Shown here piece after piece: positions 50,491-59,819 of a stretch of DNA of 64,000 bases (position 1 is its first letter; every line of letters begins with the position of its first letter). Under the pieces are notes generated by a model. That model was not told the origin of the DNA and did not search any database. It was given only the letters and a program-made list of their open reading frames with translations. The DNA lies in NCBI RefSeq assembly GCF_006364615.1, contig NZ_CP040986.1:558001-622000 (forward strand). The letters are read 5' to 3'. The translations under genes and the position numbers were made by a program. The DNA is from Candidatus Methylopumilus rimovensis. Lineage in GTDB: Bacteria; Pseudomonadota; Gammaproteobacteria; Burkholderiales; Methylophilaceae.

Positions 50491-51207
50491 ATGCCTAAAA
50501 TTTCACCACAGGAATGGTTTAATAGCCCTTTGGGTCGATATTTAATTGCTTTAGAATATAAATATATAAACCCTGTTGTTGTTGATACATTTGGATTTTA
50601 TGCGATTCAAATAGGCAATTTCGACATTGATTTTTTGGATCATTCGCGAATTCAGAACAAATTCTCGTTAAACTCGAATCAAGCTGATTTAATGACGTCG
50701 AACGAAGCCTTGCCCTTTGACGAGTCTTCGGTAGATTTGCTTATTGTTCCTCACATATTAGAGCAAATGTCCGAACCTTATGAATTACTGAAAGAGATCC
50801 ATCGGGTGTTGATGCCCGAAGGGCGTCTGATAATTACAGGTTTTAATCCAACGAGCTTGTGGGGAATAAAAAGATTTTTAAGTTTTGATATTGATTACCC
50901 TTGGAATACTAAATTTATATCGCTTAGCAAAATTAGAGAGTGGCTACCTATTGTTGGGCTAGAAATGGTTGAAGGGAAAATGGGGTGTTATATTCCTCCA
51001 ATTCAGCAATCATCATGGCTGAAAAAAATACAGGTTATGGAACAATTAGGCGATCGATGGTGGCCAATGTTGGGGGGATTTTATTTTCTAGTTATACAAA
51101 AGAGGGTGCATGGTATGACGCCCATTCAGCCTTTGTGGCAAAAGAAATTAATTAAGACTACAATTTATTCAGCACAAAAATCTAAAACTTATAAAGTTAA
51201 ACCATGA
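50491..51207 (+). CDS. YafS-like class I SAM methyltransferase family protein
   Basis: A 238-aa protein with the late motifs of class I methyltransferases: [47 protein letters not shown]-type sequence near residues 75-120. The glycine-rich SAM motif (DxGxGxG) is missing; only [13 protein letters not shown] occupies its place. The same gene order, gloB then yafS then rnhA then dnaQ, occurs in E. coli, where YafS is uncharacterised. The stop overlaps rnhA (ATGA). The substrate is unknown. Confidence 0.85.
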   Translation: MPKISPQEWFNSPLGRYLIALEYKYINPVVVDTFGFYAIQIGNFDIDFLDHSRIQNKFSLNSNQADLMTSNEALPFDESSVDLLIVPHILEQMSEPYELLKEIHRVLMPEGRLIITGFNPTSLWGIKRFLSFDIDYPWNTKFISLSKIREWLPIVGLEMVEGKMGCYIPPIQQSSWLKKIQVMEQLGDRWWPMLGGFYFLVIQKRVHGMTPIQPLWQKKLIKTTIYSAQKSKTYKVKP

Positions 51208-51653
51208 AACCTGATATCACAATATATACAGACGGTGCTTGCAAAGGTAATCCAGGAGATGGTGGCTGGGGTGCATTATTAATTTCTGGAGCAAATGAAA
51301 AATCTATTTTTGGTGGCGAAAAGAATACTACGAATAATCGTATGGAGCTGTTGGCAGTTATTAAAGCGCTCGAAATTGTTAAACAGGCGTCTGAAATTAA
51401 AATATATACGGATTCCACTTACGTTCAAAAAGGTATTACGGAATGGATTCATGCTTGGAAGCTTAACCAGTGGAAAAATAGTAGTAAAAAAATTATCAAG
51501 AATATAGACTTATGGCAAAGGCTTGATGAGCTGGCATCTGCTCATTCAATCGAATGGCTATGGGTTAAAGGTCATGCTGGTCATGATGGCAATGAAAAGG
51601 CAGATCAACTTGCAAATCAGGGCGTTGATAGTTTATTTAAGGAGTCATGGTGA
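51204..51653 (+). CDS. rnhA: ribonuclease HI
   Basis: Degrades the RNA strand of RNA-DNA hybrids. The 149-aa protein carries all four catalytic acids: Asp in [17 protein letters not shown], Glu in [10 protein letters not shown], Asp in [11 protein letters not shown] and Asp in [10 protein letters not shown]. The start overlaps the stop of the upstream gene, and the 3' end overlaps the dnaQ start by 7 nt. Confidence 0.97.
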   Translation: MKPDITIYTDGACKGNPGDGGWGALLISGANEKSIFGGEKNTTNNRMELLAVIKALEIVKQASEIKIYTDSTYVQKGITEWIHAWKLNQWKNSSKKIIKNIDLWQRLDELASAHSIEWLWVKGHAGHDGNEKADQLANQGVDSLFKESW

Positions 51654-52330
51654 GACATATATTTTTAGATACTGAAACAACAGGCCTGTATGCAAATCAA
51701 GGGCATCGAATTATTGAAATTGCTGCAATTGAAATTATAAATCGTCGACCCACAAATAATTCTTTTCATTTTTATGTAAATCCAGATAGGGAAATAGATC
51801 CTGCGGCTCAAGAAGTGCATGGGATCACTTTAGATTTTTTACAAGACAAACCTAGATTTACGGAAATTGCTTCTGATTTTATAAAATTTGTTAAAGACGC
51901 AACGCTTATTATTCATAACGCACCATTTGATATTGGTTTTATTAATATGGAGCTTGGTTTAATCGAAAAGCCACCAATTGAAGAAGCGGTTGAAAATGTT
52001 ATTGATACCTTAAAAATGGCTAAAGATATGCGGCCAGGACAACGAAATAGCTTGGATGCTTTATGTCGTTTTTATAACATCAACAATTCGCAAAGAAGTC
52101 TTCATGGGGCTTTATTAGATGCGCAACTTTTGGCCGAAGTTTATTTGGCTATGACTCGCGGACAAGAGGATCTTATGATTGATTTTCAATACAATGGGTC
52201 TGATATTGTTGGAGAAAAAAATGCCAAGCGCCCAACAAACCTTTTTATTTTAAAGGCTGATGATGAAGAACTTAAAAGTCATGAAGCTTATTTGAATAAA
52301 ATGAAAGGCGAAAAGAAACTAGCTTGGTAA
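51647..52330 (+). CDS. dnaQ: DNA polymerase III epsilon subunit (proofreading exonuclease)
   Basis: 3'-5' exonuclease of the replicase. DEDDh motifs are visible: Exo [10 protein letters not shown], Exo II in [11 protein letters not shown] and Exo III in [17 protein letters not shown]. The 227-aa length fits DnaQ with a C-terminal tail that would bind DnaE. Start: AAGGAG at 51639-51644 lies only 2 nt before the ATG at 51647 but 5 nt before an in-frame GTG at 51650, so the GTG may be the real start (one residue shorter). The gene overlaps rnhA, as is common. Confidence 0.95.
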   Translation: MVRHIFLDTETTGLYANQGHRIIEIAAIEIINRRPTNNSFHFYVNPDREIDPAAQEVHGITLDFLQDKPRFTEIASDFIKFVKDATLIIHNAPFDIGFINMELGLIEKPPIEEAVENVIDTLKMAKDMRPGQRNSLDALCRFYNINNSQRSLHGALLDAQLLAEVYLAMTRGQEDLMIDFQYNGSDIVGEKNAKRPTNLFILKADDEELKSHEAYLNKMKGEKKLAW

Positions 52331-52336
52331 TCAAAA

Positions 52337-52774
52337 CTACAATGCATCAGCCCAGCTGTTCGGCGTTTCATAAATACGAATTTGTTTAATTTTAAGCTGA
52401 TGATTAAAACGATTATTAAATTCAGAACTTAAAATTAAATAAGCTTCTGATGCCATATTTTCGGCAGTTGGGACAACTGGAAAAATTACAGTTTTATGAT
52501 TTGGTAGTGTGTTTAAAAAATTAACAATTTCTTTATCATCTTTATAAACAATAAATGCATGATCCCAGCGATCTACTATTAAATCTTTAATAATTTGTTT
52601 TACATCAGAAAAATCAATAACCATACCAAAATCTGAACTTTTATTATCGTCATGAATGGGGCCTGTTACGGTAACTTCGATTGCATAACGGTGGCCATGT
52701 AAATTTTTGCAGTTACTTTTATGGTTGGGTATGCGATGCCCTGCATCAAATTCTAATCTGGTTGTTATGTCCAT
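52337..52774 (-). CDS. queD: 6-carboxytetrahydropterin synthase QueD family
   Basis: Zinc enzyme of the 6-pyruvoyl-tetrahydropterin synthase fold, converting dihydroneopterin triphosphate towards the queuosine precursor preQ0. The 145-aa protein has zinc ligands in EFDAGHRIPNH and LHGHRYAIEV (His plus HxH) and the Cys of SNCKNLHGH. It is convergent with dnaQ. queG, acting at the end of the same tRNA-modification pathway, lies at 62528, supporting a role in queuosine synthesis. A preQ1 riboswitch was not seen upstream. Confidence 0.9.
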   Translation of the reverse strand: MDITTRLEFDAGHRIPNHKSNCKNLHGHRYAIEVTVTGPIHDDNKSSDFGMVIDFSDVKQIIKDLIVDRWDHAFIVYKDDKEIVNFLNTLPNHKTVIFPVVPTAENMASEAYLILSSEFNNRFNHQLKIKQIRIYETPNSWADAL

Positions 52775-52835
52775 TTATTAAACTTTAATGTCGTCTAGAT
52801 AAATGTCATTTTACCATTGCTTCATATTAAAAGAT

Positions 52836-54065
52836 CTATAGCCTCGCAATGCGTTGTAATGCTGGGGGATGAGAATCATAAAATGCCGAATATAAAGGGT
52901 CGGGTGTTAAAGTAGATGCATTATCTCGATAAAGTTTTACGAGCGAGTCTTTGAGATATTTTGCGCTCGAATGTATTTTTGCATAACGATCTGCTTCAAA
53001 TTCATTTTGTCTTGAATAGAAGGCCATGATAGGTCTTATAAAAAAGATAAAAGTGGGGCCAACTAACATAAAAAGAAGCAGGGCACTTCCATCCGAAGGA
53101 CTGGAAATACCAAGGCCATGGTAAAACCATATTTGATCTTTTAGATAACCTAGAATAGCGAGGCCAACAAAGCTCACTAAGAACATCATAAGAATTCTTT
53201 TTTTAACATGGTTATGATGAAAATGACCAAGCTCATGAGCTAAAACAGCTTCAATTTCATTATGATTAAGACGTTCTAAAAGGGTATCAAAAAATACGAT
53301 ACGTTTATTTTTACCAAACCCTGTGAAATATGCATTGCCATGATTGCTTCTTGCTGATCCATCCATAACAAATAATCCTTGAGACCTAAATCCACATTTT
53401 TTTAATAATGCGATAATTTTAGTTTTTAAGGATTTATCTTTTAAAGGTGAGAATTTATTAAAAAAAGGAGCAATCCAAGTAGGATAGATAGCAAGTATTA
53501 AAAGATTAAATAAACTCCACACTGCCCAAAGATAAAACCACCAATAATCCCCAGCATTTTTTAGCATCCACAATGCAATAAATAAAATAGGAAGGCCAAG
53601 ACACAAGCCTAAAATCATCTGTTTATAAAGATCCGTAAAAAATAATTTTTTTGTCATTCGATTGAAGCCAAATTTTTCATCAATTCTGAATGTTTTGTAA
53701 TAATTAAAAGGAAGATCGATAAGGCTTGTAATCAACATCACACTCAAAATGATTGCGACATCTTTCAAAAGGGGTGATGTAACTTCATTGTAAAGTTGTG
53801 AGATTACGCTGATAAATCCTCCAACAGTCAGAAGCAAAAGGGTAAAAGCTTGAACGATTGTATCTTTAAAGCCCAATTCACTTTTTTCAATTGCATAATG
53901 TGCAGCTTTTTGATGATCTTTAAGGCTAATATTTTTCTTAAAGGCATCAGGTACTTTATTTTTATTAAGCGATACAAAATTAATATGTCTTTTTACAAGC
54001 CATAAATGAATACCCGTAGTTAAGGCAAGAATTGCAATAAAAGTGTTGCGTAGTATTTCGTCCAT
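52836..54065 (-). CDS. M48-family zinc metalloprotease (Ste24-like)
   Basis: A 409-aa integral membrane protease. The catalytic zinc motif is AVLAHELGHFHHNH (HExxH) and the third ligand is in NEFEADRYAKI. About seven hydrophobic segments surround it. This domain layout matches CAAX prenyl protease 1 / Ste24 homologues, common in proteobacteria, where no prenylated substrate is known; membrane-protein quality control is the likely role. It is divergent from orn. Confidence 0.9.
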   Translation of the reverse strand: MDEILRNTFIAILALTTGIHLWLVKRHINFVSLNKNKVPDAFKKNISLKDHQKAAHYAIEKSELGFKDTIVQAFTLLLLTVGGFISVISQLYNEVTSPLLKDVAIILSVMLITSLIDLPFNYYKTFRIDEKFGFNRMTKKLFFTDLYKQMILGLCLGLPILFIALWMLKNAGDYWWFYLWAVWSLFNLLILAIYPTWIAPFFNKFSPLKDKSLKTKIIALLKKCGFRSQGLFVMDGSARSNHGNAYFTGFGKNKRIVFFDTLLERLNHNEIEAVLAHELGHFHHNHVKKRILMMFLVSFVGLAILGYLKDQIWFYHGLGISSPSDGSALLLFMLVGPTFIFFIRPIMAFYSRQNEFEADRYAKIHSSAKYLKDSLVKLYRDNASTLTPDPLYSAFYDSHPPALQRIARL

Positions 54066-54165
54066 AATCTCTCTGAATTAAGTTAATATTCTAGTATTCT
54101 GTATGAAAACAATCTTATTTTGTAGATTGTTTCAATCAATTAGTACTTTTTTAATGGAAATCATG

Positions 54166-54714
54166 ATGAGCTCTTCGGACGATAATTTAATATGGCTTGA
54201 TATGGAGATGAGTGGGCTTAATACCGAGACTGATAAGGTGCTCGAAGTTGCAACTGTAGTGACTGATCCACACTTAAATATCATTGCAGAAGGCCCTGTT
54301 ATTGTTATTCATCAAGCGGATGAAATATTGAATGGCATGGATGCTTGGAATCAATCTACACATTCGAAGTCGGGCCTGATAGAAAGGGTTAAGCAATCAA
54401 TGTTTGATGAAGTTTATGCATCAGAGATTACCATTGAGTTTTTAAAAAAGCATATTGCGCCGAATAAATCACCGATGTGTGGAAATTCAATCTGCCAAGA
54501 TCGACGTTTCATGGCAAAGCACATGCCAAATCTAGAAAGCTATTTTCATTATAGGAATCTAGATGTAAGCGTTTTTAAAGAGCTTTCTCGTCGATGGAGA
54601 CCTTCACTATACCAAGGGTTTAAAAAATCAAGTAAACACGAGGCTTTGTCAGATATATATGAGTCTATTGATGAATTAAAATATTATCGTGAACATTTTT
54701 TAAAATTATCTTGA
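54166..54714 (+). CDS. orn: oligoribonuclease
   Basis: DEDDh 3'-5' exonuclease finishing the decay of short RNAs and linear pGpG. With the ATG at 54166 the product is 182 aa, starting [18 protein letters not shown], which aligns with E. coli Orn. Upstream in-frame ATGs at 54163, 54154 and 54103 would add up to 21 non-conserved residues. A GGAA at 54156-54159 supports the later start. Catalytic residues are in [20 protein letters not shown] and [12 protein letters not shown]. The stop overlaps the crcB start. Confidence 0.95.
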   Translation: MSSSDDNLIWLDMEMSGLNTETDKVLEVATVVTDPHLNIIAEGPVIVIHQADEILNGMDAWNQSTHSKSGLIERVKQSMFDEVYASEITIEFLKKHIAPNKSPMCGNSICQDRRFMAKHMPNLESYFHYRNLDVSVFKELSRRWRPSLYQGFKKSSKHEALSDIYESIDELKYYREHFLKLS

Positions 54715-55088
54715 AAAATTTTTTATATATAGGATTAGCTGCAGCTCTTGGTGCGTGGAGCCGATGGGGTATAGGTATTTTATTAAATGCTATGCATCCA
54801 TTATTTCCATTAGGAACACTGACAGCAAATTTAATAGGTGGTTATTTAACAGGTATAACGATGGGCGCGTTCGAGTTGTTTAGCGAACTTAACCCTGACT
54901 TAAAATTGATTATTAATATTGGTTTTTTAGGCGGCCTTACAACATTCTCCGCTTTCACTGCCGAAGTTTTTCAATTACTGCAAAAGAATGAGCTCGTTGC
55001 CTCGCTCACTCTTGTTGCGCTTCATGTCATTGGATCTCTATTGATGGCCTACCTTGGCTGGCTTTCTATAAGCTTTATTAAGCAATAA
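54711..55088 (+). CDS. crcB: fluoride ion channel CrcB (Fluc)
   Basis: Small dual-topology channel exporting fluoride from the cytoplasm. The 125-aa protein has four helices and the motifs GAWSRWGIG (CrcB N-terminal signature) and [15 protein letters not shown], with the Phe residues that line the pore. It starts at TTG (54711), sharing bases with the orn stop (TTGA). No fluoride riboswitch could fit at this junction, so expression follows orn. Convergent with rne. Confidence 0.94.
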   Translation: MKNFLYIGLAAALGAWSRWGIGILLNAMHPLFPLGTLTANLIGGYLTGITMGAFELFSELNPDLKLIINIGFLGGLTTFSAFTAEVFQLLQKNELVASLTLVALHVIGSLLMAYLGWLSISFIKQ

Positions 55089-55089
55089 A

Positions 55090-57426
55090 CTATTTAGCAG
55101 CTTTTTTCTTCGCAGCCTTAGTTTCTATCATTACGATAGGCTCATCTTTAACTTTATCTTTTTCTTTCTTTTGCCAAGCTGCCGTTTTCTTTGGCGCTGC
55201 TTTTTTAGATTTTTCTTCTATTTCTTTTTTAGCTTTAGGTTTTGATCTGTTTTTTGTTTCAACAAGCTCAAGACCAATCGCCTTTAGATCAACTGGTTTT
55301 TCTTCCTCTCGCTTTTTGGGTTTAGTAGGTTTTTTAGAAATTTCATTTGATTTAGACTCTATTTTCTTAGCCTGCGCATCATTAACTTCTTGGGAAGATT
55401 TATTTAAAACGGGAGCATCTTGCGCCGCTAAAGCTTTTTTCTCAAAATCATTTGGCCCTTGATTAGCTCTGGCATCTCGATCTTTATTGAAGCGACCACG
55501 TTTATTGTTTCGGCCTCTTCTGTTGCTCTCTTGATTTGGTCGCGTATCTGAAGGCGATACTTTTTCAGTGGAAGTTGTTGCAATGTCCGATTGAGAAGGC
55601 TGACCTTCTCCTTGAGCTTGTTTTCTATTATGTTGTTTAAATTTCTGATGACGATTATTTCGTCCTCGATTATTGTGATGTGGTCGTGGACGATTGTTTT
55701 CATTTGTTTCAGAAGTTTCCAGTTTTTCTTCATTATTGTTTTCTGTATTCTCATCATCTCCAGCAATGAGATTTTTAAAGAAGCCAAATAATGTTTTATT
55801 CGATTTTCCAGATCCTGAAGGAGCAGGACTATCGGGAACAATACCTTTAACTAAAGGTTCTTGTCTAGGTTCATTAGACGCTTGTTTATAGCTTAAAACT
55901 TGATTGCCTTCATTCAATGACTCCATCATTTGATAGCTAGGCTTAGATTGGCTTGCAATATCCTCTTGTTTTGTACTTGAGATTGAATAGTTTGGAGACT
56001 CAAGATGCTTATTAGGAATTAATATGATTTCAACTTTTAAGCGCTGTTCAAGATTAAAAATATCGGAGCGTTTTTCATTAAGGAGGAATGTTGCAACTTC
56101 AATAGGCAATTGAGCCGAAATAGTTGCATTATGTTCTTTCATAGATTCTTCTTGAATCATACGAAGAATATGCAATGCCGTTGATTGAATATCTCTAATT
56201 GAACCAGTGCCATTACATTTTGTGCATATACTATTGCTAGATTCGCCAATACTTGGACGAAGTCGCTGACGAGAAAGCTCAAGCAATCCAAAGCGAGAAA
56301 TTTTACCTGTCTGGACTCGCGCACGATCATGATGAAGTGCCTCTCTAAAGCGATTTTCAACCTCGCGTTGATTTTTTTGACTTTCCATATCAATGAAGTC
56401 AATCACCACTAAGCCACCCAAATCTCGAAGTCTTAATTGCTTAGCAACTTCTTCAGCAGCTTCAATATTGGTATTAAATGCAGTATGTTCAATATCACTT
56501 CCTTTTGTGGCTCTTGATGAATTTACGTCAATAGAAACAAGAGCTTCAGTATGGTCAATCACAATGGCGCCGCCTGACGGCAATCTTACTTCCCTAGAGA
56601 AAGCTGATTCAATTTGATGTTCAATTTGAAAGCGAGAAAATAAAGAAACTTCATCTTCGTATAGCTTTACGCGATCCACATAATTTGGCATGACATGATT
56701 CATAAATTGGGTCGCTTGATCATAGATCTCTTGCGTATCAATAAGAATTTCACCTATGTCGGGATGGAAGTAGTCTCTGATAGCTCGAATTACGAGATTG
56801 CCTTCTTGGTAAATTAGAAATGCACCTGATTGGCCTTGCGAGGCTTCTTCAATAGCAGTCCATAATTGTTTAAGGTAATTTAAATCCCATTGAAGTTCTT
56901 CAAGCGACGAACCTACGCCAGCTGTTCTGCCAATAACGCTCATACCCTCTGGAATATCTAAATTTGAAATATGATCTCGGAACTCATTGCGTTCTTCGCC
57001 TTCAACACGTCTTGAAACACCCCCACCATCAGGATTATTAGGCATTAATACGATATACCGACCTGCAAGAGAAAGGTAGCTTGAAAGCGCTGCACCTTTA
57101 TTGCCTCGCTCTTCTTTCGTAACTTGAATGATAATTTCCTGACCTTCTTCAATAACATCTTGAATGCGAGGGCGGTTTTGAGTCGATTCTTTGAAGTATT
57201 GAGGTGAAATTTCTTTAAAAGGAAGAAAACCATGACGCTCTGTGCCATAGTTTACGAAAGCTGCCTCAAGAGAAGGCTCTATTCTAGTGACGATACCTTT
57301 GTATATATTACTTTTCTTTAGTGCGCGACTTCCACGTTCAATATCAAGATCAATTAATTTTTGACCATCTACAATCGCAACTCGCAATTCTTCTGATTGG
57401 GTTGCATTAAAAAGCATACGTTTCAT
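55090..57426 (-). CDS. rne: ribonuclease E
   Basis: Endonuclease that starts mRNA decay and processes rRNA and tRNA. The 778-aa protein begins MKRMLFNATQSEELRVAIVDGQKL, then an S1 domain (about residues 37-125), the 5'-sensor/RNase H-like region, a DNase I-like catalytic domain with VSIDVNSSRATKG and DLGGLVVIDFIDM, and the Zn-link CTKCNGTG. The C-terminal 270 residues are low-complexity and rich in Lys, Arg, Asn and Glu, the disordered scaffold and RNA-binding part, shorter than E. coli's. A strong Shine-Dalgarno (AGGAG, 9 nt before the ATG) lies within a hairpin, part of a structured leader. The symbol could be rng, but length and tail favour rne. Confidence 0.94.
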   Translation of the reverse strand: MKRMLFNATQSEELRVAIVDGQKLIDLDIERGSRALKKSNIYKGIVTRIEPSLEAAFVNYGTERHGFLPFKEISPQYFKESTQNRPRIQDVIEEGQEIIIQVTKEERGNKGAALSSYLSLAGRYIVLMPNNPDGGGVSRRVEGEERNEFRDHISNLDIPEGMSVIGRTAGVGSSLEELQWDLNYLKQLWTAIEEASQGQSGAFLIYQEGNLVIRAIRDYFHPDIGEILIDTQEIYDQATQFMNHVMPNYVDRVKLYEDEVSLFSRFQIEHQIESAFSREVRLPSGGAIVIDHTEALVSIDVNSSRATKGSDIEHTAFNTNIEAAEEVAKQLRLRDLGGLVVIDFIDMESQKNQREVENRFREALHHDRARVQTGKISRFGLLELSRQRLRPSIGESSNSICTKCNGTGSIRDIQSTALHILRMIQEESMKEHNATISAQLPIEVATFLLNEKRSDIFNLEQRLKVEIILIPNKHLESPNYSISSTKQEDIASQSKPSYQMMESLNEGNQVLSYKQASNEPRQEPLVKGIVPDSPAPSGSGKSNKTLFGFFKNLIAGDDENTENNNEEKLETSETNENNRPRPHHNNRGRNNRHQKFKQHNRKQAQGEGQPSQSDIATTSTEKVSPSDTRPNQESNRRGRNNKRGRFNKDRDARANQGPNDFEKKALAAQDAPVLNKSSQEVNDAQAKKIESKSNEISKKPTKPKKREEEKPVDLKAIGLELVETKNRSKPKAKKEIEEKSKKAAPKKTAAWQKKEKDKVKDEPIVMIETKAAKKKAAK

Positions 57427-57814
57427 TATCTAAAACTCCTACAAGTAGGTTTTAAGATAAAGAATGTATTTCAGTTATTCAGGTGCACATCTAACCTCAG
57501 AAAAGGTTAGCATTTCTTGAAATAAAACTTTTTATTAAAAAGTTTTTAAATTATTTACTTAGTCACAGATCTTATTTGTAAGATTGTTGAGCAAAATATT
57601 TATGAATCTTTTTTGTGTACATGTGCAATAAAACTAAAATATTCTTTAAATTTTCAAACCTTGTTTCAAGGCCGCTACTTAAAATAAGGCGAGCGGAAAA
57701 AGCCATAGTAATTTGTTGTCACGGTATAATTCAGTTTAAATTATCTCTTCAATTCAATTGATTAAGAGAGTCTGAACACATCTAGTATAGGGTATAAATC
57801 CAATTAAACAAAAT
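57427..57814 (-). other. 388-nt rne-rluC divergent spacer with stacked hairpins in the rne leader
   Basis: No coding frame of note. In the rne direction three inverted repeats follow one another: 57524-57546 (ten A/T-rich pairs), 57491-57510 (CTAACC/GGTTAG) and 57432-57453 at the ribosome binding site. The rluC side is AT-rich and contains TATAAT-like sequences near 57725 and 57785, but I cannot fix a promoter. Confidence 0.5.
57432..57453 (-). promoter_or_regulatory. hairpin that contains the rne ribosome binding site
   Basis: On the minus strand AAAACCTAC and GTAGGAGTTTT pair around a TT loop (CCTAC with GTAGG, extended by A/T pairs with one bulge). The rne Shine-Dalgarno AGGAG (plus 57436-57440) lies in the 3' arm, so the fold would hide it from ribosomes. 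This is a plausible translational control element. Confidence 0.6.
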
Positions 57815-58804
57815 ATGGCTCAAAATACTAACGCTAAAAATCTTTTTTCTCATGAAAAAGCCACATTTGTTCTTGTGGATGAAGCAAGTGAAACACAAAA
57901 AATTGATAACTTCCTTTTAAAAATTTTAAAAAATGTACCTAAAAGTCACATTTATAAAATTCTTAGAAGCGGTGAAGTAAGGGTAAATAAAAAGCGAATC
58001 GATACTTCGTATCGCCTTAAAATAGATGATCAAGTAAGGATTCCTCCCATTGCAATAGAAGTGGAGAGGGCGCCTCATGTTATCGAGCCCAAACAACAAC
58101 AAACAGCCTGGTTAGAAACAAATATTATTTATGAAGATGAGGCGTTATTGGCGATTAATAAGCCAAGTGGTTATGCTGTCCATGGTGGTAGCGGACTTAA
58201 TTTCGGCGTTATAGAACTGATTCGTCATGCAAGACCTAAGGCTAAGTTTTTAGAGCTTGTTCATCGTATTGATCGAGAAACTTCTGGCATTTTATTGATT
58301 GCAAAAAAGCGTTCGGCGCTGGTAAATATGCACGATATGATGCGCCATAACCGTATCGAAAAAAAATATATCATGATGGTTGAAGGTGAATGGATCGAGC
58401 CTAAAAAAACTGTTGAATTAATGCTCAAAAAAACATTCACGCAAGGTGGCGAGAGGCGTGTCAATGTGACCGATGGTGAAGACGATAGTCAGAATCAAAT
58501 GAGTAAAACTATTTTTTATTTAAAAAAATCTTTAGGAGCATACTCACTCCTGGAAGCTAAGCTTATTACTGGAAGGACGCATCAGCTTCGGGTTCAGCTT
58601 GCGTATCTAGGATTTCCTATTTTAGGCGATGATAAATATGGAGATTTTACGTTGAATAAAGCGCTCCAAAAAAAAGGTTTAAAACGTATGTTTCTTCACG
58701 CATTCTCTATGAAAATGAAACATCCCTTAACGGAAGAGTTATTAGAGTTAAAAGCCCCTTTACCGCGCGAACTTGATGCCTTTTTAAGTCAACATACCTC
58801 ATGA
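57815..58804 (+). CDS. rluC: 23S rRNA pseudouridine synthase RluC
   Basis: Modifies uridines 955, 2504 and 2580 (E. coli numbering) of 23S rRNA. The N-terminal S4 RNA-binding domain (IDNFLLKILKNVPKSHIYKILRSGEVRVNKKR, about residues 31-62) precedes the catalytic domain with HRIDRETSGILLIAKK, containing the catalytic Asp, and ITGRTHQLRVQLAYLGFPILGD. 329 aa. It is divergent from rne, the conserved rne-rluC pair, and leads an operon with overlapping starts. Confidence 0.94.
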   Translation: MAQNTNAKNLFSHEKATFVLVDEASETQKIDNFLLKILKNVPKSHIYKILRSGEVRVNKKRIDTSYRLKIDDQVRIPPIAIEVERAPHVIEPKQQQTAWLETNIIYEDEALLAINKPSGYAVHGGSGLNFGVIELIRHARPKAKFLELVHRIDRETSGILLIAKKRSALVNMHDMMRHNRIEKKYIMMVEGEWIEPKKTVELMLKKTFTQGGERRVNVTDGEDDSQNQMSKTIFYLKKSLGAYSLLEAKLITGRTHQLRVQLAYLGFPILGDDKYGDFTLNKALQKKGLKRMFLHAFSMKMKHPLTEELLELKAPLPRELDAFLSQHTS

Positions 58805-59454
58805 AATCGCCTCGCTTTGATTTGGTTATTTTAGACTGGGATGGAACTGTAGCTGATTCAACGGGCATTATTGTAGATGCTGTTATATCAGCTGCTGAAA
58901 GCGCTGGTGTTATAGCACCTCCTAGAGAGTTAATTTTAAAGACCTTAGGATTGGGTCTAAATCAATTATTGCTTAAGTTATTTCCTCATTTGTCGTCTTC
59001 ATTATTAGAGAAAGTCGCTGAGGGTTATCGTTCGCATTATCATGCAAATGAGGGCAATTCATATCTTTTTGATGGCGTAAAAGAGGGTATTGAGCGGCTT
59101 TATCAGCATAAATGTAAGCTTGCAGTTGCTACAGGTAAAAGTAGAAAAGGTCTAAAGTTTGCATTACAAGATACTGATTTAAATAGATATTTTTTATCTA
59201 CAAAAACAGTAGATGAATGCTTTTCTAAACCCCATCCCCATATGGTTGAGGCTATTTTAGAAGAAACCCAGATACCAGCTGATCGTGCTGTGATTGTGGG
59301 TGATACTCATTATGATCTTGAAATGGGAAAGAATGCACACATTCAAACTATTGCAGTTACTTATGGAGCACAACCAAAAGATGTGTTGATAAGTTTTGAG
59401 CCTTTGGCCTGTTTTGATTCATTTAAAGAGGTTGTAGATTTCTTATTACCATGA
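58801..59454 (+). CDS. HAD-superfamily phosphatase (Gph-like)
   Basis: A 217-aa HAD hydrolase. Motif I is VILDWDGTVADST, in which Trp replaces the common Leu or Phe; motif III Lys is in CFSKPHPHMVEAI and motif IV in IVGDTHYDLEMG. Genes of this kind regularly follow rluC in betaproteobacteria. Substrate unknown; phosphoglycolate or nucleotide phosphates are possible. It overlaps rluC (ATGA) upstream and the Rieske gene downstream. Confidence 0.88.
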   Translation: MKSPRFDLVILDWDGTVADSTGIIVDAVISAAESAGVIAPPRELILKTLGLGLNQLLLKLFPHLSSSLLEKVAEGYRSHYHANEGNSYLFDGVKEGIERLYQHKCKLAVATGKSRKGLKFALQDTDLNRYFLSTKTVDECFSKPHPHMVEAILEETQIPADRAVIVGDTHYDLEMGKNAHIQTIAVTYGAQPKDVLISFEPLACFDSFKEVVDFLLP

Positions 59455-59798
59455 GCACAAACACAAAAATTGAAATAGATAAAAAGGCTTTTAAAGGTGA
59501 TGGCTCAACGACCAAATTTGAATATCAAACAGAAGCTGCCATTCAATCTGGTTTTGTAGTTCTTTTTGAAGGTAAGTATCATGCTTATCTTAATCAATGC
59601 AAGCATATGCCAATTGAGCTTGATTATAAGCCTAATGAATTTATGGATGATCAAAAGCAATGGATTGTATGCTCGACACATGGGGCCATTTATCATCCCG
59701 TTTCTGGTGAATGCATTTCTGGGCCTTGTCGTGGTGAAATATTAGAAAAATTAAATGTAACAGAATCAAACGATGTATTATGGGTTGAAATTTATTAA
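59451..59798 (+). CDS. Rieske [2Fe-2S] ferredoxin-like protein
   Basis: A 115-aa single-domain Rieske protein with the two cluster motifs, CKH (CxH) near residue 49 and CSTHGAIYHP (CxxH) near residue 75. The length and lack of a membrane helix resemble soluble Rieske ferredoxins rather than a dioxygenase or cytochrome bc1 subunit. It sits in a rluC-HAD-Rieske-sppA operon, a recurrent betaproteobacterial order. Redox partner unknown. Confidence 0.88.
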   Translation: MSTNTKIEIDKKAFKGDGSTTKFEYQTEAAIQSGFVVLFEGKYHAYLNQCKHMPIELDYKPNEFMDDQKQWIVCSTHGAIYHPVSGECISGPCRGEILEKLNVTESNDVLWVEIY

Positions 59799-59819
59799 AG
59801 CATTTACGGAGCAAACCAA

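Noticed and set aside
52775-52835. preQ1 riboswitch upstream of queD
   Set aside because: The 61-nt spacer has no recognisable pseudoknot or C-rich aptamer elements.
54660-54714. Fluoride riboswitch upstream of crcB
   Set aside because: The crcB start codon overlaps the orn stop and the preceding bases are orn coding sequence; no riboswitch core is visible.
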